Of a stretch of DNA of 64,000 nt, positions 56,960 through 64,000 are shown piece after piece (within the stretch, counting starts at the first letter, position 1; each line of letters starts with the position of its first letter). A program made the position numbers and the translations under genes. The notes under the pieces were generated by a model. It searched no databases, was not told the origin of the DNA, and saw nothing but the letters and a program-made list of their open reading frames with translations. Source of the DNA: Cupriavidus basilensis OR16 (GTDB lineage Bacteria > Pseudomonadota > Gammaproteobacteria > Burkholderiales > Burkholderiaceae). The stretch spans positions 1-64,000 of the forward strand of contig NZ_AHJE01000048.1 in assembly GCF_000243095.1 (NCBI RefSeq), read 5' to 3'.

Positions 56960-57709
56960 TCAGGCATTGAGCGATGCTTTTTGCGACCTTCGACGCGCAA
57001 GCCGATTGCGCAACTGGCCGGCCACGAACGCGCTGGTGATCAGCAGCAGGTAGAGGATGACGAGATTGTGACGCCACGCATCGAGAGCGATCTGATGCGC
57101 GGCCAGTTTCGGATCGGGCGCCGGGAGGACAGCTCGGCTCGCCATGACGGCCCGGGTCATCCGGACAAGGCCGGCCGCCGATGCCAGTGGCAGGAGCACG
57201 AGCAAAGCGAGCAGTGCAGGCTTCGCGCGGCGCACCATCGCGTGATGGCGCAGGCGGATCCACAGCCCCAGGCAACCGTGTACCCAGCCCGGAGCGAGCA
57301 ATGCAACCTGCAAGCCTTGCGTGCCGCTCGTGATCAGCAGGATAACGACTCGCTCATAGTTCGGTTCGAAGCCATAGAGAGAGGTGGCGAGCCGGGTCGC
57401 GACCGCATGGCGGATAAGTAGCAAAGGCAGGCTGAGTCCCGCCCAAAGGCGGATCCATTCGGTGGCCGGCAGCGTCCAGTGGTGGCGCCCGTAGACTGTG
57501 CGCAGCGCCAGCGCAAAATGCAGGGAGGCCGACCCGTACAGCAGGATCGTTCCGGGCACGCTATGCCAGAGCCGCAGAGCCAGCACGAGACCGCGCCCGG
57601 CAAGATCCAGCGACCAGATCCCGAGCGCATGATTGGCCAGGTGGAGAAAGAGGTAGATCAGCAGCACAACGCCCGATCCGAGCTGCAAGCGGCGCATGGT
57701 TTGTTGCAC
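56960..57709 (-). CDS. Stand-alone SdhC-like membrane protein, paralogue of the cyclase anchor
   Basis: 249 residues with about six helices. It matches the N-terminal part of the cyclase at 53843-55540: LHLANHALGIW against THLLNHSLGNIS, WVHGCLGLWIRLR against WLHGCYGIWYWLR, and TVYGRHHWTLPATEW against ALYERRSLHWTPGEV. The His pattern is kept, so haem binding is likely, but no ferredoxin or cyclase domain follows. GTG at 57709 was chosen because AAAGGGGGCGAAA lies just upstream; ATG at 57697 is the alternative. An ECF-like promoter precedes it. Confidence 0.75.
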   Translation of the reverse strand: MQQTMRRLQLGSGVVLLIYLFLHLANHALGIWSLDLAGRGLVLALRLWHSVPGTILLYGSASLHFALALRTVYGRHHWTLPATEWIRLWAGLSLPLLLIRHAVATRLATSLYGFEPNYERVVILLITSGTQGLQVALLAPGWVHGCLGLWIRLRHHAMVRRAKPALLALLVLLPLASAAGLVRMTRAVMASRAVLPAPDPKLAAHQIALDAWRHNLVILYLLLITSAFVAGQLRNRLARRRSQKASLNA

Positions 57710-57814
57710 TTTCGCCCCCTTTGATACGCAATGTGGAGAGAACTTCTTGCACAGCGGCTGCCGAGCCGCAATTCCGGCAATCGGACGCAGCCCGCCTTCT
57801 TGAACTGCAATGAG

Positions 57815-57842
57815 TAGACGCCGTTGCGTCGCCGGATATTCC
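57815..57842 (-). promoter_or_regulatory. ECF-type promoter of the SdhC-like gene
   Basis: Minus strand: GGAATATCCGG from 57842, 18 bases, then GTCTAC from 57819. It lies about 105 bases before the GTG start at 57709. The spacing is identical to the sigma-gene promoter on the other strand. Confidence 0.6.
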
Positions 57843-58002
57843 CGCTCATGCACGCAGTCATCCGCTGGCGACGCGCGGGCGGATCGCCGGTGGTGCGGGT
57901 GCGGCTGCCCGGGAAGAGGATGGACATAAGCGGCGCACAGATCACGCGAGCGGCGCTTGCCATGCCAAATCGACATGGGATCCGATTCAGGCGACGATTC
58001 CG

Positions 58003-58030
58003 GGAATAAAAATGGCAAGCCGGCAGTCCT
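58003..58030 (+). promoter_or_regulatory. ECF-type promoter of the sigma factor gene (autoregulation)
   Basis: GGAATAAAAATGGC, 18 bases between GGAAT and GTCCT, about 50 bases before the sigma factor ATG. It matches the four other sites in the cluster, as expected if the sigma factor drives its own gene. Confidence 0.68.
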
Positions 58031-58081
58031 GTTGTTAACGCACTGCCGGTCACGGATTGCGGTTACAGCGGAAACTTCACA

Positions 58082-58621
58082 ATGGCCGATCCAGACACCG
58101 CGCAGCGCTTCGAGATGCTTGTATTGCCGCATATGAACTCGGCCTTCAATGTTGCGCGATGGCTGACGCATAACGACCAGGATGCCCAGGACGTGGTGCA
58201 GGAGGCATACCTGCGCGCGTTCCGGTTTTTTGGCGGATTCCGCGGAGAGGATGCCCGTGCATGGCTATTGAGCATTGTGCGCAACACCTTCTACACCTGG
58301 CATCAGCAAAACCGGGGGCATGCCGCGGAAACCATGATGTTCGAGGAAGACATGCATAGCCTTGAGACCAGTGCCGCTGACCATGACGACAGTCCTGAAG
58401 CGATGCTCATACGCAGCCAGAGCCAGAAGCGGGTGCACAAGGCGTTGCAGGGCTTGCGGCTGGAGTACCGGGAGGTTGTCGTGCTGCGGGAGCTGGAAGA
58501 CTTGTCGTACAAGGAAATCGCCACCATCGTGGGCATCCCGATCGGCACGGTGATGTCTCGCCTGGGCCGAGGCCGCCAGCACCTCGCGGCGTTGCTCGCC
58601 CCGACGGATCAGGAGGCGTGA
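58082..58621 (+). CDS. ECF (RpoE-like) sigma factor
   Basis: 179 residues with the two ECF regions. Region 2: DAQDVVQEAYLRAFRFFGGF, then ARAWLLSIVRNTFYTWHQ. Region 4: LEYREVVVLRELEDLSYKEI, then IVGIPIGTVMSRLGRGRQHL. It directs RNA polymerase to its own promoter class, here probably GGAAT...GTC. The next gene, the anti-sigma factor, overlaps its stop codon. Confidence 0.93.
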   Translation: MADPDTAQRFEMLVLPHMNSAFNVARWLTHNDQDAQDVVQEAYLRAFRFFGGFRGEDARAWLLSIVRNTFYTWHQQNRGHAAETMMFEEDMHSLETSAADHDDSPEAMLIRSQSQKRVHKALQGLRLEYREVVVLRELEDLSYKEIATIVGIPIGTVMSRLGRGRQHLAALLAPTDQEA

Positions 58622-59406
58622 TGGATCACCAACAAGCGTTCGAATTACTGCCGGGCTATCTCGACCAGGAGTTGAGCCTGTCTGAAGCGCTCGAATTCGA
58701 GCGCCATCTTGCTGACTGCAGGCAGTGCCAGCAGGTCTATGCACAACACCGCCAGGTGAGTGCGCAGCTGCGGCAGGCGGATTTGCGTGTAGAGGCGCCG
58801 CAGGAACTGGTGAAACGCATCAAGGCAGCGCTGCCGGTGCGCCGCCCGCTCTGGCAGCGGCTGGGTGAGCGATTCGGTCGGTGGAGCGGCGGTGGGTCGC
58901 TGCCCTGGGCGCCAGCTGGCGCGATGTTGATGAGTGTGGTTGCGCTGACCTGGAGCGTAGGGCTGTACCTCTCGGTGCCATCGAGCGAGACGCGCCTGAC
59001 CCAGGAACTGGTGGATAACCATATTCGCTCGTTGCAGGTCAATCACCTCTCCGATGTGATTTCAACCGACCGGCATACGGTCAAGCCATGGTTTGACGGC
59101 AAGGTGGACTTTGCGCCGCCTGTGGTCGATCTTGTGCAGCAGGGGTATCCGCTGGTCGGCGGGCGGCTGGATTACCTGAACGGGCGGCCGGTCGCCGTGA
59201 TGATCTATCGCTACAAGCTGCATCCGATCAATCTTTATGTGTGGCCGGGCAACGACGCGGGCACCACGCCTCGCATATACGCGCAGCAGGGCTATCACCT
59301 CGCCCACTGGAGTGCCGCAGGCATGAATTACTGGGCGATCACCGATGCCGGCGAAGCTGAACTGAACGGCTTCGTCACGGACCTGCGCGCGCATCCCGCT
59401 TCCTAG
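58621..59406 (+). CDS. Membrane anti-sigma factor with zinc-finger (zf-HC2) domain
   Basis: 261 residues. The ATG at 58621 has an AGGAGG site five bases upstream inside the sigma gene. His29, Cys33 and Cys36 (HLADCRQC) form the ZAS-type zinc motif that holds ECF factors. One transmembrane helix near residue 100 (GAMLMSVVALTWSVGLYLSV) is followed by a 140-residue periplasmic sensor domain rich in aromatic residues (YKLHPINLYVWPG). The signal is probably periplasmic, possibly copper or oxidants given the cupredoxin downstream. Confidence 0.92.
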   Translation: MDHQQAFELLPGYLDQELSLSEALEFERHLADCRQCQQVYAQHRQVSAQLRQADLRVEAPQELVKRIKAALPVRRPLWQRLGERFGRWSGGGSLPWAPAGAMLMSVVALTWSVGLYLSVPSSETRLTQELVDNHIRSLQVNHLSDVISTDRHTVKPWFDGKVDFAPPVVDLVQQGYPLVGGRLDYLNGRPVAVMIYRYKLHPINLYVWPGNDAGTTPRIYAQQGYHLAHWSAAGMNYWAITDAGEAELNGFVTDLRAHPAS

Positions 59407-59443
59407 CCTGCGCGGCGCGGTGCCCACGGTGGAATAAAACAGT

Positions 59444-59471
59444 GGAATAAAACGGATGGCCCGGCGGTCTT
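59444..59471 (+). promoter_or_regulatory. ECF-type promoter of the metallophosphoesterase-cupredoxin pair
   Basis: GGAATAAAACGGATGG, 18 bases between GGAAT and GTCTTC, about 75 bases before the ATG at 59546. The -35-like part GTGGAATAAAAC is duplicated just upstream (59429-59440) with a period of 13. Confidence 0.68.
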
Positions 59472-59545
59472 CTCCGTGAACCCAATCGGGAGGCCCGCCG
59501 GATGGTCCGGCGACCTGCCTCTCGAACCTGTCTCGTGAGGGCAAT

Positions 59546-60490
59546 ATGTCGTCAAATCATCCATCCAATCCGTCGCGCCGCGGCGCGTTGAAGTGTCTCG
59601 CTTTCGGTGGCGCGGGCACCGTCTTTGTCCTGGCCGGCGGCGTTCTCGCGCCGGTGGAACTGGCCCTTGCCGCCGCAGGGAAGGGGCAGACGGTTGCCGC
59701 CGGCATCCCGCTTTTCCTGCAGATCAGCGACACGCATATTGGCTTCAACAAGGAAGCCAACCCCGACGTCGCGGGGACGCTCAAGCAGACCATTGACTTC
59801 GTCAATGCCATGCCGGTCAAGCCAGCGCTGACGATCCACACGGGCGACATTACGCATCTTTCCAAGGCGGAAGAGTTCGACCACGCGGCCCAATTGATGT
59901 CGGGGCTGAATATCACCGAGTTGCATACCGTACCCGGCGAGCATGATGTGACCGATGGGCCTGGGACGGAATACTTCAAGCGTTTCGGTCAGGCCTCCGG
60001 CAACAAGGGCTACTACAGCTTCGACCACAGCGGCGTCCACTTTATCGGCCTGGTCAACGTGATGCATTTCAAGCCGAACGGCTTGGGGGGCTTGGGCGAC
60101 GACCAGCTCGCCTGGCTGAAAGCCGATCTGAGCGGCCGCTCGTCCAGCACGCCGATCGTCGTCTTCGCGCACATGCCGATGTGGACGATCTATCAACCGT
60201 GGGGATGGGGCACCGGCGATGCCGGCGAGGCGATGGGCTACCTGAAGCGCTTCGGTTCGGTCACTGTCTTGAACGGGCATATCCACCAGATCGTCTCGAA
60301 GGTGGAAGGCAATATCACCTTCCACACAGCGCGCTCGACCGCCTATCCGCAACCGACGGCCGGCGATGGGCCCGGGCCCATGCCGCTGACGGTACCGGGC
60401 GATCAGCTTCCCAGGATGCTCGGCGTGACCAGCATCAAGATCATGCGCCACCCGCTCCAGGCGACGCTTGCCGACACGACGCTCGCCTGA
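59546..60490 (+). CDS. Exported calcineurin-type metallophosphoesterase
   Basis: 314 residues. Twin-arginine-like signal (SRRGALKCLAFGGAGTVF). Metal-binding blocks in order: ISDTHIG, HTGDITH, GEHD (in place of GNHD), FAHMPM and NGHIHQI, all present. TAT export suggests a protein folded with its metals before leaving the cytoplasm. Substrate unknown. It follows the sigma/anti-sigma pair under its own ECF-like promoter and precedes the cupredoxin by 36 bases. Confidence 0.9.
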   Translation: MSSNHPSNPSRRGALKCLAFGGAGTVFVLAGGVLAPVELALAAAGKGQTVAAGIPLFLQISDTHIGFNKEANPDVAGTLKQTIDFVNAMPVKPALTIHTGDITHLSKAEEFDHAAQLMSGLNITELHTVPGEHDVTDGPGTEYFKRFGQASGNKGYYSFDHSGVHFIGLVNVMHFKPNGLGGLGDDQLAWLKADLSGRSSSTPIVVFAHMPMWTIYQPWGWGTGDAGEAMGYLKRFGSVTVLNGHIHQIVSKVEGNITFHTARSTAYPQPTAGDGPGPMPLTVPGDQLPRMLGVTSIKIMRHPLQATLADTTLA

Positions 60491-60526
60491 CTTGCCAGAC
60501 ACGGCTCACCCACCAGGACCCAAATC

Positions 60527-60874
60527 ATGCTAACGACAATACTTCGCCGCGCCCTCGTCGTCCCCCTCGCGCTCGGGATGCTCATGGCGGCATCGGTTTC
60601 CGGGTTCTCCGTCGCGCAAGCGCAGGAGAACAATGTCGTCGTTGTGAAGAATTTCATGTTCTCGCCGATGTCGCTCACGATCAAAGCCGGCTCGACCGTG
60701 ACCTGGAAAAATCTCGACGGCGAACCGCACACGATTGTCAACGATGCCGGCCTGTTCCGCTCCAGCGCGCTCGATCAGAACGACACCTACAAATTCAAGT
60801 TCGACAAACCGGGGGTTTACAAGATCTTCTGCGGTATCCACCCGAATATGATGGCGACAATCACCGTCCAGTAG
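60527..60874 (+). CDS. Periplasmic cupredoxin (amicyanin/plastocyanin-like)
   Basis: 115 residues with signal peptide (VVPLALGMLMAASVSGFSVA). A full type 1 copper site is present: His68 (GEPHTI), Cys102, His105 and Met108 (FCGIHPNMM). Likely an electron carrier or copper buffer in the periplasm. Last gene of the ECF cluster. Confidence 0.93.
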   Translation: MLTTILRRALVVPLALGMLMAASVSGFSVAQAQENNVVVVKNFMFSPMSLTIKAGSTVTWKNLDGEPHTIVNDAGLFRSSALDQNDTYKFKFDKPGVYKIFCGIHPNMMATITVQ

Positions 60875-60993
60875 GTACTCGCTCCAGGAGCTAGCGCCGC
60901 CGGCAGTCAGGAAACCGGTCGGAACCCAGGGTTACAGGACGGGGCAGTCGCGAAGTTGACCGCGGCCCCCGGCCGCGCGCCACGCTGACCATC

Positions 60994-61131
60994 TCACTTG
61001 CCGGCATCGCGCTCCAGCGCGGCGGGAAGCTCAGCCTTCAAGAGCTCCATCCACGCCCGCGTCTTCGCTTCGAGGAATTTTCTCGATGGCATCAGGAGAT
61101 AGACGCCAATTTCCGGTGAGCGCCACTCTAC
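60994..61131 (-). pseudogene. C-terminal fragment of a LysR-family regulator
   Basis: On the minus strand the reading WRSPEIGVYLLMPSRKFLEA, then KTRAWMELLKAEL and ALERDAGK before TGA, is the typical end of a LysR effector domain. Only about 45 residues remain; the rest of the gene is missing where the next feature begins. It is a deletion remnant. Confidence 0.7.
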
Positions 61132-61965
61132 GGTGCGGAAAATCTGTTGCGCTCACTGGTTGCAAGCGGCGTGGACGTCTGCTTTGGCAATCCCGGCACG
61201 TCGGAGATGCATTTCGTCGCAGCGCTGGATTCGGTTGAAGGAATGCGACCGGTCCTCGGCCTGTTCGAAGGTGTCGTAACCGGCGCAGCCGACGGCTACG
61301 GGAGAATGGCGGGCAAGCCCGCCTGTACCCTGCTGCATCTGGGCCCCGGGCTGGCCAACGGCCTGGCCAACCTGCATAACGCCCGGCGGGCATCGAGCCC
61401 CGTCGTGACCATCGTTGGCGGCCATGCAACGTCACATTCCCGGTACGAATCGCCGCTGACTTCCGATATCAAGGGCTTCGCCCGGCCGGTGTCGCACTGG
61501 ACTCACTCGTCGACCAGCGCGTTGACGGTCGGTGCCGACGCGGCGCGCGCGGTACAAGCGTCAATGGAGGCGCCGGAGCAGATTGCGACGCTGATCCTGC
61601 CTGCGGACACAGCGTGGGGCAAGGCCGATACCGTGGCGGCACCTTTGCCTGTGCCGGTACCTGCGCGCGTCGGCGACGGCACGATCGAGCACATCGCAGC
61701 ACTCGTCCAGCACGGCGTGAAGACCGCCATCTTGCTGAGAGGCAATGCCTTGCGCGAAGAAGGCCTGCGGGCCGCAGGACGAATCGCGGCAAAGACCGGC
61801 GCACGACTGCTTTGCGACACGTTCGCTCCCCGCTTGCAGCGCGGTGCCGAGCGCGTGCCGGTTGAACGCCTGCCTTACTTTGCCGAGCAGGTCGGCCGGC
61901 AACCGCGCGATGCTCAAGCCTTCCATGACAGACCTGAAGACTCTGGAACCGTCGAAGTAAGTTAG
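61132..61965 (+). pseudogene. N-terminal half of a thiamine-diphosphate enzyme, truncated at both ends
   Basis: The frame begins without a start (GAENLLRSLVASGVDVCFGN) and has the Pyr-domain features of the acetolactate synthase-like family: GNPGTSEMHFVAAL, the catalytic Glu in LFEGVVTGAADGYGRMAGK and GPGLANGLANLHNARR. The central domain is present to VERLPYFAEQ; then unrelated sequence leads to a stop at 61963, and the cofactor-binding C-terminal 200 residues are absent. It abuts the LysR fragment, so one deletion probably fused the divergent pair. Not the same gene as 51243-52868. Confidence 0.75.
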
Positions 61966-62093
61966 GCGGGCAAGACGTTCGCCACGCTCCAGGCGAACCT
62001 CGCGAACTGAGAAGGCATTCACTCCATCCCCCATCTTGTGGCGAAGGGCATTCTTTACTGCCCACCAAGATCCGGCAGCGATGGAGAGCGAAC

Positions 62094-62172
62094 AAAAAAA
62101 GGCCCTGCAAAAAAAAAAGGCCCTGCAAATTCCCGCCTAACCTATTGATTAGACAAAAATTTCAGGGCCTTT
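62094..62172 (-). terminator. Terminator of ssb with a duplicated 3' arm
   Basis: On the ssb strand AAAGGCCCTGAAATTT (62172-62157) can pair with AAATTTGCAGGGCCTTT (62131-62115), followed by a run of ten T. The 3' arm GCAGGGCCTTTTTTT is then repeated once more (62108-62094). Either copy can close the hairpin. Confidence 0.75.
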
Positions 62173-62213
62173 CATTTCGGGGTCTTTCCTTACAGGTTTA
62201 GGCTAAGTTCCGG

Positions 62214-62795
62214 TCAGAACGGAATATCGTCGTCCATGTCTTCAAAGCCATTCGACGGAGCCTGCTGCTGGCGGCGGGCACCGCCACCACCTTGCTGGCC
62301 ACCGGCAGCCTGGCCGCCACCACTGCGCGCACCGCCGCCGTAGCCGCTACCACCGCCACCACCGCCCGACGATTCGCCGCCAGCGCCATAGCAATCGCCG
62401 CCACCGCCACCGCCACCGCCCATATCGTCGCCACCGCCACCACCACCGCCGCCCATGCCTTGGCGCGAGCCCAGCATCTGCATTTGCTCAGCCACGATTT
62501 CGGTGCTGTATTTTTCCGCGCCGGACTGGTCGGTCCACTTGCGGGTGCGGATGCGGCCTTCGATATAGACCTGCGAGCCCTTGCGCAGGTACTGGCCGGC
62601 GATCTCGGCCAGCTTGCCGAAGAAGGCGATGCGGTGCCACTCGGTGGCTTCCTTCATCTCGCCGCTGGTCTTGTCCTTGTAGCGATCGGTGGTCGCCAGG
62701 CGGATGTTGCTCACGGCGTCGCCGCTGGGCAGGTAGCGGGTTTCCGGATCCGCGCCCAGGTTGCCGACGAGGATGACTTTGTTGATCGATGCCAT
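62214..62795 (-). CDS. ssb: Single-stranded DNA-binding protein
   Basis: 193 residues. OB-fold of about 110 residues ([39 protein letters not shown]), a very Gly-rich linker (about 115-180) and the conserved acidic tail DDDIPF that recruits repair proteins. Needed for replication, repair and recombination. The linker is rich in GGx codon repeats, which could mislead assemblers. The start at 62795 gives the usual MASINKVIL. Confidence 0.96.
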   Translation of the reverse strand: MASINKVILVGNLGADPETRYLPSGDAVSNIRLATTDRYKDKTSGEMKEATEWHRIAFFGKLAEIAGQYLRKGSQVYIEGRIRTRKWTDQSGAEKYSTEIVAEQMQMLGSRQGMGGGGGGGGDDMGGGGGGGGDCYGAGGESSGGGGGGSGYGGGARSGGGQAAGGQQGGGGARRQQQAPSNGFEDMDDDIPF

Positions 62796-62985
62796 GTGAA
62801 TGTTCTCCCAGGGCCACGCCCTCTGCTGCAAGCGGCGTGGCGATGCCTTGACTGATGCGTAAACGAATAACGCGCCCCCGGCCAAGAAGTCGGGCGCGCG
62901 GTCATGCTAGTGCCTAACTACGGCAAAAAGCTATACGAAGTGATGCGGGCAGCCCTTGAGGACCAATGACCGCGGGCTGCCAGCT

Positions 62986-63851
62986 TCAGGCAGCGACGGC
63001 CGGGGCACTGCTTTTCCGGGCCGGCGGCGACTTCATGTTCCAGGCGATTATAAGCCAGAGCAGGAGCACCACGGCGCAGCCGATGAAGACCGCGCTGCGG
63101 CCTTCGTGCTTGAGCAGCCAGCCGCCCACCGCGCCACCCAGGAACAGGCCCATCGCCTGCGTCGTGTTGTAGATGCCAAGCGCAGCCCCGCGCGCGGCGG
63201 CGGCGTAACGCGACACCAGCGAGGGCTGCATGGCTTCCAGCACGTTGAAGGCCACGAAGAACAGCAGCAGCACGCCCACGATGCCCCACAGGCCGTGCAC
63301 GGCGGCAAACAGCAGCTGCACCGCGGTCATGAGACCGACCGCGCCGAGCGGATGCTGCCGCCCACCATGGCCATGGCCTTGGTGCGATGCTGCTCGCGGG
63401 TCAGGTCGGCGATGCAGGCGGTGATGGCGGCGGAGATCGCGCCCATGCCCTGCAGCGAGCGGCCGACGATAATGCCGGACAGCGTGTCGGAGTTCGCCGC
63501 CACCAGCCCGCCTGCGACGAACAGCAGCAGGCCAGCCACCATCACCGGCTTGCGCCCGATGCGGTCGGACAGCCAGCCGAGCGGAATGTGCAGGAAGGCT
63601 TGCATCAGGCCGTAGATGCCCATGGCCAGGCCAACGCGCTGGGCGTCGTGCCCGTCGGGCAGGCCATGCGCGTATTCGGCGAACACAGGCAGGATCAGGA
63701 ACAAGCCCAGCATGCGCAGCGCAAAAATACTGGCGAGCGAGATGCTGGCCCGCACTTCCATGCCGGTCATGCGGTCGCGCCCGGCAGCGGGCTGAGCCTT
63801 GGAATCGTCGGCCTTGGCCGCATCTTGGGAGGAGCTATGGATCGACGACAT
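62986..63851 (-). pseudogene. MFS transporter with a large internal deletion
   Basis: Starts at 63851; helices 1-5 are intact (ASIFALRMLGLFLILPVFAE; GWLSDRIGRKPVMVAGLLLF, with the MFS loop motif). Near 63345-63355 the frame breaks after MAMVGGSI, and the continuation GAVGLMTAVQLLFAAVHGLW lies in another frame and corresponds to the last four helices. About 290 codons remain of the usual 400, so roughly 110 residues covering the middle helices are gone. In related genomes an MFS gene of this kind sits beside ssb. Confidence 0.78.
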
Positions 63852-63918
63852 TGCGATCGTGGGGAATTTCTATGACGGATTGCCGGGTCGTGCACCGCGC
63901 ACGCACCGCATCACCCCA

Positions 63919-64000
63919 ATGCTGACGGGGCGGCGACAACTTCTATCCATGGCCGGAGCGGAAGTTGCAGCGCTTCTGCCACCGTTGCTGCAGGGCGCAG
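63919..64000 (+). CDS. Possible start of an exported protein (partial)
   Basis: From ATG 63919 the frame reads MLTGRRQLLSMAGAEVAALL and stays open to the window edge. It has twin-Arg followed by a hydrophobic stretch, like a TAT or Sec signal. Only 27 codons are visible, so this is tentative. Confidence 0.3.
   Translation, partial: MLTGRRQLLSMAGAEVAALLPPLLQGA

Noticed and set aside
62280..62460. Trinucleotide-like repeats in ssb as a possible CRISPR or microsatellite
   Set aside because: They simply encode the Gly-rich linker of SSB; there are no spacers or constant repeat units.

Overview
The window looks like a chromosome segment of a high-GC betaproteobacterium of the Burkholderiaceae, most like Cupriavidus or Ralstonia. 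The signs are several Bug-type periplasmic receptors, a DUF4148 protein, a UvrA-like protein of about 1,970 codons, and threonine ammonia-lyase next to QueF. No rRNA, tRNA, CRISPR array, insertion sequence or phage gene was found.

Layout. 0-4 kb: trehalose operon otsB-GH15-otsA (minus), with all three genes broken. 4.2-6.6 kb: ilvA and queF, ending in a strong terminator. 6.6-8 kb: a broken OprB-type porin (minus). 8.2-13.6 kb: TetR regulator and a drug-efflux set (HlyD-type adaptor, ABC ATPase, ABC permease, NodT-type outer membrane channel). 13.7-21.3 kb: an aminotransferase, a small secreted protein and the double-length UvrA paralogue (all minus). 21.7-33.3 kb: an adhesion locus (minus) mixing a chaperone-usher fimbria with a filamentous-haemagglutinin-type two-partner secretion pair and an RcsB/BvgA-like response regulator. 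34-37.7 kb: a dihaem peroxidase lipoprotein diverging from an acid-phosphatase-type lipoprotein.

37.9-53.7 kb is a catabolic island. A GntR regulator precedes a sulfolactate set (suyA, suyB, slcC, comC, Bug receptor). A LysR regulator then precedes a second set: a complete but unusual succinate-dehydrogenase/fumarate-reductase-like complex, a two-subunit class I fumarase-type hydratase, two more Bug receptors and a thiamine-diphosphate enzyme. A TauE/SafE-type exporter closes it. On paper these steps could convert a substituted succinate, possibly sulfosuccinate, through sulfopyruvate and sulfolactate to pyruvate and sulfite.

53.8-60.9 kb is a stress and redox-signalling region: a membrane class III cyclase with an SdhC-like haem anchor and a 2Fe-2S domain, a stand-alone paralogue of that anchor, small secreted and membrane proteins, an ECF sigma factor with its anti-sigma factor, a metallophosphoesterase and a cupredoxin. 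Five promoters here share one architecture (GGAAT, 18 nt, GTC or GTT), which suggests one local ECF regulon.

61-64 kb: a LysR fragment fused to half of a thiamine-diphosphate enzyme, ssb, a broken MFS transporter and the start of a possible exported protein.

A striking general feature is the number of reading-frame breaks: single-base indels, internal deletions and short tandem duplications in at least ten genes. They may be real pseudogenes or assembly errors; the sequence alone cannot decide.
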